From Lachnospiraceae bacterium UBA7143 (lineage in GTDB: Bacteria > Bacillota > Clostridia > Lachnospirales > Lachnospiraceae), in assembly GCA_002491905.1 (NCBI GenBank), contig DKWV01000011.1, positions 369,528-433,527 of the forward strand: DNA of 64,000 bases, in the 5' to 3' direction. The position numbers were made by a program, and so were the translations under genes. The notes below the pieces were generated by a model. It saw nothing but the letters and a program-made list of their open reading frames with translations, searched no databases and had not been told where the DNA came from. Every line of letters starts with the position of its first letter. Position 1 is the stretch's first letter. Shown here piece by piece: positions 9,680 to 20,600 of this stretch.

Positions 9680-12600
9680 TCAGAAGATCAGGCCAAGCAG
9701 ACCCTTCTTTCCGATCTTGAAAGTCACCGTCTTCGTGCCGCCATAACTGCCCTTGCCTCTGATGGTCACCTTGCCATTTCCCTGATTAATATTATTTTCG
9801 TAGCCGACGATCTCGTAATCATCCTTGCCGAGCATTACACCGTTTAACACCACCTGCATCTGGCTCTGCTTCGGTCTCACCTTTTTGCCTGTATACTGCT
9901 GGGGATTCACGCTCACCTTCGCCTTTGCTATATCCGCCTGCACAATTCGGTAAGTCCCATAAACCGTACCCTTATAGTTCTTCGGATCCGTCACCCGAAC
10001 CTCCACCTGGATCACGGTTCCGACGGGCAGAATATCCGTTGAGGACACCATCTCTCCTTTTCTGCTGCCGTCCGCGTAAGTGTAAACGATATCCCTGGAG
10101 TAATCCGACCCTGCGGATAACGCCTTTCCGTTCACATCGACCACCTGAACTTTGGTCTTATAAATATTCGCTTTCTGCCTCCAGGTAACGTCCGCCGCAT
10201 TGACTTTCAGATTCGAAATATCCTGCGGGATGATCTCAAACCCCTTGCTGATCTGGCCTGTATAATTTCCCTTAGCCTTGACGGTCACGGAAGCGGAATT
10301 TCCAAGTTTATTGTTGTTTCTGTAGGTCAGCGTATAATCTGTTCCCTCCTGCAGCACCCTTCCGCCGTAGGTGACCACCGGCTTCGGCTTACAGCCGCCC
10401 TTTTCGTAAGCATAGCTGCTCTCCATCTGCGCCGTAATCTGGGAAATGTTGCACGGCAGGATCCTGAAGGTCTTCTTCGCCGTTCCCGTGAAAGCGCCCA
10501 TCCCGGTAAGCATGACAGTGGCCGTCCCCGCCTTGGTATTGTTCAGATACTGGATCTTATAATCGGTATCCTTCTTGAGCACCGTACCGGCATAATTCAC
10601 CGTACACTCCGGCATGATAGCCTCACCCGTATAAGGAGTGCCCGCCGGAGAAACATTCAGCGTGATCCCCGCCTGGCTGATTTTTGCCGTAGGAAGGATC
10701 CTAAAGTTGATTCTCTTGGAGCCTTTATAGTTTCCCTTGCCGACAATGACTATGGAAGCATTCCCGGGCCCTTTACAGTTCTCATATTTGATCCAGTAGT
10801 TTCCTGTCCTGCCCCCCTCGGTTCCCTCCGTGAGAATCGTATTCTTATATTTCACCGTCACCGGAGGTTTGATCACTGACCCTGTATATTTCTGGTCCGC
10901 GACCCTCGTCACTGTGAGGCCGGAAACCGCAACGCCTCCCGAATATATCTCAAACTTCATCTTTCTGGTATCTTTATAGTTTCCGACACCGGTCACCTCT
11001 ACCTCATAGACACCAGCCTTCTCGTAGCTCACATCAGGATAGGTGTAGTCCCTGTTTTTGGAAAGCCTTTTCCCGTTCCATGACAGGGAAGGCGACGGCT
11101 TCTTTTCCTTCCCCGTGTAGGCTACTGCCATATACTCATCCATCAGCACCGCGTCATCCTTAATACTCAGTGGCCTGATGGTAAAATAAACTTCCGCCTT
11201 GCCCTGATAATTGCCCCTGCCAGTCACCGTTATGGTGGGCGGTTTCGCGGAGCCTTTGGCGCTCCCGGCATTTACGTTGTTTTTGTAGGCGACGGTATAA
11301 TCCTTCTTCTCGGTGAGCAGTCTGGTATTGTCATAGACATGAACCTCCGGCTTGATCGCCTTACCCGTATAGGCAAACCCATCCTTCCCGCTCTCCTCCA
11401 TCTGGACGGCCGCCCACAGCCCTTCTGGAATTTCACCGCCAACCTGCTCCCTGTCCTCATCGGTCACATCATCGGGTACCGGGTCATCAGGATCATCCGG
11501 GTCTTCCGGCTCCACAGGTTCGCCCGGCACCACTTTTATGGTGCACTCGCTGCACTCGCTGTCCAGATATCCGCTCATGGAAGCCACGGCATAGATGGTG
11601 GTAGTCTTCTCCGTCACCTCGATCGGATTCCTGTAGCGGTGCTGCTCATCCTTGGGAATGCCTCTCTGGGGATCCGGCCTGCGGTCCAGCATATAATAAA
11701 TTTCCGCATCCTCCGTGTCGCAGCTAATCACGATTCTGGATCCGTAAGGCAGCTCCACCGTGGTATGGTTCCCGATCGGTCTGCCGCCCGCCACCGAAAA
11801 TTTGGGCATCCCGGCCGCCCTGCCGGTGCTTGCCGCCTCCCGCACATGTACCTCCGCCCCTACGGTCAGGGACACATTGCCCGGGTTTGACACATATTTC
11901 GGGAGCTGTACTTCCCCATATACATGGAAGCTCTGCGCCTGGCTATTCGAAGGGTTATAACCGCTTCCGGCCAGATTCCACACAATCTCAGTATTCAGCC
12001 GCGCCTCCGCTTCGGTCTTCTCTCCTTTCACGACGATTTCCGTTGTCTTCGGAAGCGGGAGAGCCGCCGCCGGCGTTGCGTTCTTTACATTCCAGATAGC
12101 CGCATCCTCGCCTCTTAACGGGGTGACGCTAACGAGATTCGCCCTGGAAAACTCTTCCATCGTCACAGAAACTTTCGATGTATATCTCACGCCGTCATAT
12201 GTATGGGATACAACCAGAATCTTATCGCCCGGCTTCTCCATTTCCGACACAATATCCTCAAGCTCAGTGCGCCCGTCCTCGCCAATGATCTTAAGCTCAT
12301 ATTCATCATCCGCCAGCTCTGTCTTATCCTGTTCGGGATCCGTTTTCTCTATGGGATAAAACCAGACCGTCAGGGATTCCTTCAGCTTGGCATCCGTGAT
12401 AGGCTGTTCATCCGGGGTATAGCTCCAGTTCTCCGGGAAATCCACCTCCAGATGAGGATCCACTACGTTCACCGTCACGGTCTTTGTACAATCCGCCGCC
12501 GTACCGCTGGCCTGTGCCGTTATGGTACTTCTCCCCGGCCGGTTCGCCGTCACGGTACAGGAATAGTCTGCATCTGTCCCCAGCGACACCACAGTGGCGC

Positions 12601-14518
12601 TGCTTGAGGACCACCGCACTTTCTTATTGTCAGCGTTGGAAGGCGCAACGTCCGAAACCAGCTTGTAGGCCTGACCCGGTTTCATGGTAATCTCCCGTAT
12701 CTCCTCGCCGTCTAATCTGACCGTAAGCCCCGCGGCCGGAACAGCTGCAGGACTCACGTTCACCGTGCACTCCCGCTTCTTGCCTCCGGATGCCGTGGCT
12801 GTGACGGTACATTTCCCCACCATCAGACCCTTTATCTTTACCGTAGATATCAGCTTCCCATTCGCATCCAGAGCCGCCGTCGTCCTCTCCACCGGCTTTC
12901 CGTCCGCATCTGTCACAACAGCGATCTCCGAATCGCTGACCGTCCAGTCTATGTTTTTATTTTCCGCCCCGGCCGGCTCAATCGTGGCCGTCAGCTCCTT
13001 ACTCTGCAGCTCCGTCACATCATTAAGAAGGGTGGTGGACAACCTGATATTATCCACAGGCCAGATATACTCCTTCACGTTCACAATGCACTCCGCGGGT
13101 GACAGACTGCCCACGCCAAACGTAAGCTTGCACTTACCCGGTTTTTTGGCCGTGACGGTAAAAGTCGCCTCCCCGGACGTATTCAGGGTGGCTGTGACAG
13201 GAGCTGTCGCAGTACCTCCCGCCGTGGTACCTACTGCCGTCACCTCCGCTATAGCCGCATCATCGCTTACTGCCGTGACCATCCTTTGCGTCGTGCCTGC
13301 GGGAGTCACTTTCACCGTCACACGCGTGGACTTGTTGCTGCCGTCATCCTCCAGCGACAGCGTTCTGGGTGTCACACTGATGCGCGTTGCCGGAACAGAA
13401 TTTTTCTTTACCGTTATTGTAAATGTGGCAACCAGTGGATTGTCTGCCGTTGACGCCGCTGATGTGGCTGTCACCGTTGCCGTTACATCCGCCGTTGCCG
13501 GCAGCACATTTGCAGTCACCTTCCCTTTGTCATCCACCTTCACATAGTCAGCTCCTGCCGTGACCTTCCATGTCAGTTTCCTCTGTGCCTCAGCAGCATT
13601 AGCAGGCGTAAATACAACCTCCCTGGCAAGGTTGCGGCTGTTTCCCTCATATATGGTCAATGGAGTAGTACTCCTTGCAGAAAGCCCTGTCAGATTAATT
13701 GTTTTGTAGTCAACAAAGATATCGCAGCGAGCTGTTATCCTTCTGTCGTCCTGGGATTCTGCAAGAATATAACATTCACCACCGCGCTTCGCCGTTACCG
13801 TCACCGCATATGCGCCGGGGGCGCCAGCTTTGGGCTCCGTCTTCACATCCGCCACATTGGGATCGCTGGATTTCACAAGCACATCCAGCGTGTCAGCATC
13901 TGCCGGATACACGTTCACATCTAACGTTTCCTCGTCACCCTCCACCATCGCCAGTTTCTCCGAACTGATGGTCAGATGGTCTACGGGAATGGATGTCACG
14001 GTGACAGTGCACGTATCCTGTCTCCCATTCGCCGATGCCGCCGTGATCGTTGACACGCCGACCCCCTGTGCGGTGACAACGCCGTTCGCATCCACAGTAG
14101 CTACGGATTCCGTACTGCTGGAAAAAGTCACGTCCGTGCCTGTGTCCGCATTCGCAGGTTCCAGCGTGTATGTCAACTTCTCTGTAGTCTTTCTCTGCAA
14201 GGTCATCTCTGCTTTATTTAACTTGATGGCAGTCACCGGGACAGGCGCGGGCGTCGGCGCCGGATCCTCCTGAGCGTCTATGTCATCCCCGCTTTCCCCG
14301 TCGGCTTCCGTGTAGGGAACCAGAATATTCTCCTGTCCATCCCGCAAAGAATCATCCTGAAGTTCAGACAAGGTATCCTGTGCGGTATCCTCCGAGAGTT
14401 CAGCCTGTACATCCTGTTCTTCCGCTGTCACGTACAGTCCGCTCTGGGGCATACACGTAAACACCATCACCGCCGCAAGAAACGCTGCCCCTTTCCGATA
14501 AAGCTTATTTTTCTTCAT
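9680..14518 (-). CDS. Secreted Ig-like (Big_2) repeat protein with CHB_HEX-like domain and C-terminal YTGK repeats
   Basis: 1612 aa. A signal peptide (about 1-32) is followed by an acidic linker. About six Big_2-type bacterial Ig-like domains follow; the first is recognisable from KLNKAEMTLQRKTTEKL and VATVDANGVVTAQGVG. A segment near 930-1010 resembles the chitobiase C-terminal/Fn3-associated domain (EIYYMLD, GYLDSE). The last ~550 residues are about seven copies of a module starting YTGK..KP.V.V and ending in GNYxG....F.I. No sorting signal, TM anchor or SLH domain is visible at the C-terminus (it ends GKKGLLGLIF), so the mode of attachment is unknown. GAGGG lies upstream of the ATG. It is probably a structural or adhesive surface protein; no enzymatic motif was seen. 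Confidence 0.85.
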   Translation of the reverse strand: MKKNKLYRKGAAFLAAVMVFTCMPQSGLYVTAEEQDVQAELSEDTAQDTLSELQDDSLRDGQENILVPYTEADGESGDDIDAQEDPAPTPAPVPVTAIKLNKAEMTLQRKTTEKLTYTLEPANADTGTDVTFSSSTESVATVDANGVVTAQGVGVSTITAASANGRQDTCTVTVTSIPVDHLTISSEKLAMVEGDEETLDVNVYPADADTLDVLVKSSDPNVADVKTEPKAGAPGAYAVTVTAKRGGECYILAESQDDRRITARCDIFVDYKTINLTGLSARSTTPLTIYEGNSRNLAREVVFTPANAAEAQRKLTWKVTAGADYVKVDDKGKVTANVLPATADVTATVTATSAASTADNPLVATFTITVKKNSVPATRISVTPRTLSLEDDGSNKSTRVTVKVTPAGTTQRMVTAVSDDAAIAEVTAVGTTAGGTATAPVTATLNTSGEATFTVTAKKPGKCKLTFGVGSLSPAECIVNVKEYIWPVDNIRLSTTLLNDVTELQSKELTATIEPAGAENKNIDWTVSDSEIAVVTDADGKPVERTTAALDANGKLISTVKIKGLMVGKCTVTATASGGKKRECTVNVSPAAVPAAGLTVRLDGEEIREITMKPGQAYKLVSDVAPSNADNKKVRWSSSSATVVSLGTDADYSCTVTANRPGRSTITAQASGTAADCTKTVTVNVVDPHLEVDFPENWSYTPDEQPITDAKLKESLTVWFYPIEKTDPEQDKTELADDEYELKIIGEDGRTELEDIVSEMEKPGDKILVVSHTYDGVRYTSKVSVTMEEFSRANLVSVTPLRGEDAAIWNVKNATPAAALPLPKTTEIVVKGEKTEAEARLNTEIVWNLAGSGYNPSNSQAQSFHVYGEVQLPKYVSNPGNVSLTVGAEVHVREAASTGRAAGMPKFSVAGGRPIGNHTTVELPYGSRIVISCDTEDAEIYYMLDRRPDPQRGIPKDEQHRYRNPIEVTEKTTTIYAVASMSGYLDSECSECTIKVVPGEPVEPEDPDDPDDPVPDDVTDEDREQVGGEIPEGLWAAVQMEESGKDGFAYTGKAIKPEVHVYDNTRLLTEKKDYTVAYKNNVNAGSAKGSAKPPTITVTGRGNYQGKAEVYFTIRPLSIKDDAVLMDEYMAVAYTGKEKKPSPSLSWNGKRLSKNRDYTYPDVSYEKAGVYEVEVTGVGNYKDTRKMKFEIYSGGVAVSGLTVTRVADQKYTGSVIKPPVTVKYKNTILTEGTEGGRTGNYWIKYENCKGPGNASIVIVGKGNYKGSKRINFRILPTAKISQAGITLNVSPAGTPYTGEAIMPECTVNYAGTVLKKDTDYKIQYLNNTKAGTATVMLTGMGAFTGTAKKTFRILPCNISQITAQMESSYAYEKGGCKPKPVVTYGGRVLQEGTDYTLTYRNNNKLGNSASVTVKAKGNYTGQISKGFEIIPQDISNLKVNAADVTWRQKANIYKTKVQVVDVNGKALSAGSDYSRDIVYTYADGSRKGEMVSSTDILPVGTVIQVEVRVTDPKNYKGTVYGTYRIVQADIAKAKVSVNPQQYTGKKVRPKQSQMQVVLNGVMLGKDDYEIVGYENNINQGNGKVTIRGKGSYGGTKTVTFKIGKKGLLGLIF

Positions 14519-14662
14519 AGCGCTCGACCCTCTTTCTTCCCAACAGTCATTCCAACCGCATACACTATATAATCCGTTAAAACCTGCGCAAAGGCCCGGC
14601 AGGATACAATCTGTAGATATTTTAGCATAACTCTTTTATTTTTACAAGGCCGTTGCCCGGCG

Positions 14663-17600
14663 TCAATAGATGATGGGTTTTCTGATAATATCAAATTTTA
14701 CGGTGATACTGCCGCCGTATTCCGGCGCCATGCCGCTGACCGTAACGCTGCCCCGGTTCTTTCCAGATTTGATGTTACCGCCATAGGAAACCGTGTAATC
14801 CCTGTCCTCTTCAAGCAGCTCTCTTTCGTTTCCATAGTACACCTTCACCGACGGCCTGACCTGACTGCCCGTATATACCGCCTCCTCCGTCTCTACCGTC
14901 AGAAGCGCTTTCTTAAACTGCTTCCTGTAGATCGGCAGCGGAACAATAATTGGTTCATCCAGACAATATGCGGAACCCGCTTTCTCGGAAATCACCGCGA
15001 CGGGGACACCCTCGTCCGCCGACGGCTCGCCTGCACCGGCTGCGTTCCCCCGTTTTTCCATATATCTGTCATAATCCGCCTGGGTATTATTCTGATACAC
15101 GATTTCATAATCCCTGCCCGCGCGCAGCGCCGTCCTGCCGTCCATAAGCTTCACAGCCGGCTTGTAGGCAAAATTAGCTGCCTTATTATTCTTATATGCA
15201 ACAGGCGTTGCCGTGACAGCCATTTTTGCAAGGTCAGCCCTGACGATCCGGAAGGGCACACTGAACTCTCCCACGTAGTTTCCCTTTCCCTTCACAATAA
15301 CCGTGGGCGGCTTCGGGCCGGTAATATCCGCCACCGCCTTATTATTTACATACCGAAGCGTATAATCCCTGCCGTTTTTCAACCTGTATCCGTTCTGGTC
15401 TGTCAGGATAATCTCCTCCACAGGCTTCACACCGTCCTTGCAGTAATCAAAGACAAGGTTTTGCATACCTTCCGCCCGGTTTACCCGGCTGATATCCGCG
15501 GCGGTAATTCGGAAGGTCTTATTAAAGCTGCCGCTGTAGCCCGCCTGATCTGCTCCCTTAAAGGTCATCGTCGCAGTTCCCTTATTGATGTTCCTGCTGT
15601 AGTTTATGGTATAATCTGTCCCATACACAAGCGGTTTGTTTTCGGGAACGTAAGTCAGGACAGCGTTATTCTGCGTCCACGCCCTGCCGGTATACGCCTG
15701 ATCCGCTATGCCGCCCACACTGACTGTCCTTGCCGAGAACACCGCACCTTTTATGTTGAAGGTCACGGTCTTGCTCCCTGCATACATACCTGCCCCTGTG
15801 ACAGTCATCTCCGCTTTGCCGACCCTGTCGTTGCCGCGGTAGCTCACCGTGTAGTCCTGTCCGGGCTTTAAGATGATCCCGCCGCATTTCACGGTAAAGG
15901 TATCCGCCGAGTTGGTCTCACCGGCATTCAGTTCCACCGCCTTACCCGCAAATGTGACATTCTTCTGGTTCTTTCCGAGCGTGACAGACGCATTTTTCAT
16001 CAGGTGTACTTTATCAGCTACATGAACCGGCCTGCAGATACTGCCGTCATAGTTTCCCACTCCTGCAACCGTAAGCAGGAATTTCCCGCTGCAGCCTGCA
16101 GGAATCACCGCGCCGTCCAGCTCTCCTGTCAGGCTGTTCCCCGCCGCATCTTTCGCGTCCACCGCCGTCAGGCTGACCGTATAATCCACGTTCAGGCGCA
16201 TGGCCTGCACATACCTGACGGATGAAAAAGGTTTCAGTGATCCTCTCGACGCCGTCACAAGCTGGTCGTTCACTTTAAGCTTCACTCCATCGGCCGGACT
16301 TTCGCCGCCGTCGCCGATCGGCGCTCTCAGAATGTTAAAATTGACCTTTGCGGTCTCCCTGTAATCGCCCTTGCCGATGATCTCCACATAGGGCAGGTTT
16401 GGATTGAAGTCCTCACCCGAACCGCTCCCCGTCTTTTTCTGACCGTCCGCATTTGCATTCGTATTGTTATAATATTTAATCTGATAATCCCTGCCTGCCT
16501 TAAGCAGTGTCTCTCCGTCATACACGCTTACCACCGGCTTGCACGGTTTGCCCGTATAATAGAAATCGGTAATCTCCTGCAGGGCAAAGCCGCTCCCGCT
16601 TTCGGACGGGGCAGACTTAAGCCACTTCGCGTACAGTGTCAGGTCCGTCTGTACAATATCATTTTCGAAATCCCATGCCTGCGTGCACGCCGCATCCCGA
16701 TACCAGCCCACAAAACGGTAACCTTCCTCCGTCGGCTCCTCAGGCATGACAATCGTGGAACCGACTTTCACACCGACATAACTCACCGAACCGCCGCCAT
16801 GTCCCTGCCTGTCAAAAGTAACCGTACAGGATACATATTCGTCCGCCACCGTCAGGATACCCGACTCGTAGATGATGCTGTAACCCTTTCCAGCTTCCGC
16901 TCCGCCCGGCACGATGTCATACTGCCCCGCCGTTTCCGTGCTCCTGATACTGCAGGTAAAAGAAGGTTCTTGCGTCAGCCTGTCTCCGGCAAGCAGACCC
17001 CTCACATCATATTCATAACCGTTCGGTCCCGGGATTGGATCTCCCAGCAGAATCGCTTTATCCTTCGCGCGAATCACAAGCGGAAGCCCTTCAATCCGAA
17101 AGATTTTTCTGACCTCGCCGCTGTAGCCGTTTATGCCAAACACATTCACGGCAGCGATACCGGCATCCCTGTTATTCTTGTAAGCCAGCTTATAATCCTG
17201 CCCGTCCACAAGCGTAACGCCCCGGACAGTCACTGTCACTTCCGGCCTGTGCCTCGTCCCGTCGTATGTAAAGACCTCCTGTCCGAGAAAAACATCTTCC
17301 TCCTGAATGGGTATGGTTTCCCTCACCCACTTTGCGTAGAGCGTCATGTTCTCCTGTACAGTGTCCTTCTCAAAATCCCATATTCTGGAACATGCCTTGT
17401 CCCGATACCATCCGTCAAAGAGATATCCCTCTTCCGTGGGATCAACAGGCTTTTTGACAGTGCTGCCGGTTTTGACATTTTCATAAGCCGACGGAGCCGT
17501 GCCATGTCCCTGCACATCAAAGGTGACCGTATAGGAGACATATTCTGCGACTACCCTCAGCCTGCCGTCCCTGTATAAAATTATATAATTGCTCCCCGCA

Positions 17601-20600
17601 TTGGCGCCGGTGGGTACAATGTCGTATATTCCCTCCTCCGACGTATCTGCAATATCGCAGGTAAAGGAAGGTTCCACGGACAGGCTGTCACCGGCAAGCA
17701 GCCCACTCACCCCATATTCATATTTGTCGGGAACAGGATCCCCAATCCGAATAGTCTGCTCCTTCGCCCAGATGGTAAGCAGCGCCGGCCTGATCTCAAA
17801 ACCTTTGCTGTTCTCACCGCCGTAGCCGCCCTTTCCCGTCACCTTCACCGTGGCCGTCCCGGCATTGATATTGTTTGCGTAAGAGAGTGTGTAATCCGTC
17901 CCCTCCTTCAGCGTGACGCCCGAAACGGTCACCTCAACCTTCGGTTCCTTCGCCGTTTTGTCGTAGGTAAAATCAGTTTCCAAAAGGGTGACCACCGCAT
18001 CCGTAATGGAAATGCTCCTCTTTTCCCACTTTGCGTAGAGGATCAGGTCGCCCGTCACGGTATCCGTCGCGAAATTCCATTCTTCCGTGCACGCCGCGTC
18101 TTTGTACCAGCCCTCAAAAACGTATCCCTCCGCCGTGGGATCCGCAGGCTTTTCCAGTTTAGTCCCGGACGCAATACTGTCATACCCGGCCGGAGCCGTG
18201 CCGTGTCCCTGCATGTTAAAGGTCACCTGGTAAGTGACAGCAGGGATTTTCTCAATCGTCAGGGTGCCTTTCTGATAGGTGATCTCATAATTGTCCTCGT
18301 CCCCGGTTCCAACCCTGGCGCCGGAGGGTACGATATCGTAGGTTCCCGCCTGATTGCTGTCTGCCGCCGTACAGGTATAGGTTGGAGAGGTCGTCACGGT
18401 ATCTCCCGATACTAAGCCAACCGTCTCATATCCGTATTGCGTCTCTCCCGGAAGCGGGTCGCCGACCTGTATGGTGATATCTTTCGCTTTGATCGTAAGC
18501 GGCGCTTTTTTGATCTCAAAGTCCCTGCTGGCCTCGCCGCTGTAGCCGCCCTCTCCCGTCGCCTTGACTGTGGCCGTCCCGGCATTGATATTGTTCTCAT
18601 AAGAAAGCGTGTAATCCGTCCCCTCCTTCAGCGTGATGCCCGAAACGATCACCTCAACTTTCGGTTTCTTCGCCGTTTTGTCATAGATAAAATCGGTTTC
18701 CAAAAGGGTGATCGCCGCATCTGCAAGGGAGACAATCTCCCTTTCCCACTTCGCGTAGAGGGTCAGGCTTTCCTGTACCATGTCAGTATCAAAATCCCAC
18801 GGCTCCGTATATGCCGCATCCTTATACCAGCCCCTAAAACGGTATCCCTCCGCGGTGGGATCTGCCGGCCGGGGAATTTTATCCCCCGCATGGATGCCGG
18901 TATAGACACCGGGAGACGTACCATGTCCCTGCATGTTAAAGGTCACCTGATAGACAGGCGTCGTGAGCGTTGCAGGCAGAATAGACCCGTCACTTTGATT
19001 CGGGTCAGTCTTCAACACATACTGTATTTTCCCCTGCAGGTACGCGCAGCCGTACAATGACCGATTCGACTCTGAAAGCGTTTCTGTCTCATCCCGTTTC
19101 TCCGTTCCGTCTGGCAATACACTGCAAATCTTATCCGAAGAATTGAAATACAGACGGTCTCCCAGCCGGAAAAGCCCCGAAAACTTACCTGGCCAAGTTC
19201 CTACTCCCGCAGTCTTCCAAATGCCCAATTCGCACACATTACTTTCCGCATCCGCTGTCAGGGTATCCCTCTTTACAATACCAAAAGTATTTTTAATGTA
19301 AAAACACTTATGTCCTTCAAACACAAGCGGAGATGTCATATTCACCCAAAACGCGTTGTCATACTGGGAATTGGTTGCCGTCAGAACGGTCTGTTGGCTT
19401 CCCGTCGTAATTACCCAGCTGTAGTGATTGTCTCTTACATTCGGCTTTGTCTCCTGAAATGCCGCGTCACTGACAAACATGTAATTATGCCCAGCCTGCC
19501 CGAATCGGTCAGCCAGCGGATCATCCCAGGTAACGTCCACCTGATAATAATCCCCATCCAGTCGGACCAGGTTCCACGCATGATTCATGGCGTCGCTGGT
19601 GACCATATAGCATTCAATTCCCACCTGATTCAACAGATATTTATAGGCGAGCGCATAGCCCTGGCATACGGCGATCCGATCCGCCAGAACACCGTATGCA
19701 GTGTAGGAAATCTGCGGCATGGTACCATTGTGCAGTCTGTCATAGTCATATTCGCAATTCAGGACAAGATAGTCATGCAGCGCGACAGCCTTCTCCAGCT
19801 CCGTCATTCCCGGTTCCACCGAAGCCAGCGCATCCTGAACACCCTGTTGGAATTTTTCATCGTCCAGCGTCATATCCGTTACATACAAAGGCTTGAATGT
19901 CTTCCATGTAACACCATCCTCCATCAAAAAGCCACCTTTATGTCCCGTTCTCACAAAATACAGATCCGGATGGTCATTCACCACGCCTATCAATAAATTT
20001 AACAAATCATTTTGCGGAATTTTATATTCCGACACATCAATCTCATCTTTCCTCTCCAGCAGTTGCTCATATAAATAATCAGCCACAGACTGCTGCGCGC
20101 TCTCTCCAAAAGCCGCTGCACGTCTGGGACGGGAACCCGCGGGTTCATCCGGGACGGAAAACGCACCCTCCTGATAGGAACCACCGCCTTCCACAGGCAT
20201 CAATACCTTATAGGTTTCTGCTTCCATCAGGTCATTGCCCGAAACCTGTCCTGCCGCCGCCATATCGTTGCCAGAAACCTGCTCCGTTTCCAACTTCTCA
20301 GGATTGTCAGTGGATTCTTCCTCCTCTGTTTCAGAAAGCTCTGCATCGACGCCACCGGCATTCTCTTCACCCGACTCCTCCTCACCCGGAGCTTCCGTTC
20401 CCGGCTTGGAAGTATCCGCACCCGCTCCCGGAACTGGTTCTGTCTGGCCAGGATTCTGTCCTGTCCCATCAGGATTCTCTTTTTCCTCCTCAGGACTACC
20501 CGTTTTCCCATCGGTTCCGGGCTCTTCCGCCCTGTCCGCCTTCTCCGGCAAAGAGATCTCTTCGGTTTCGGACTGTTGTTCCTCCATCACCTCGTTTGAT

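Noticed and set aside
12684..13547. Valine/serine/threonine-rich plus-strand frame opposite the Ig-like gene
   Set aside because: Regular repeats simply mirror the Ig-like repeats on the other strand; no start signal.
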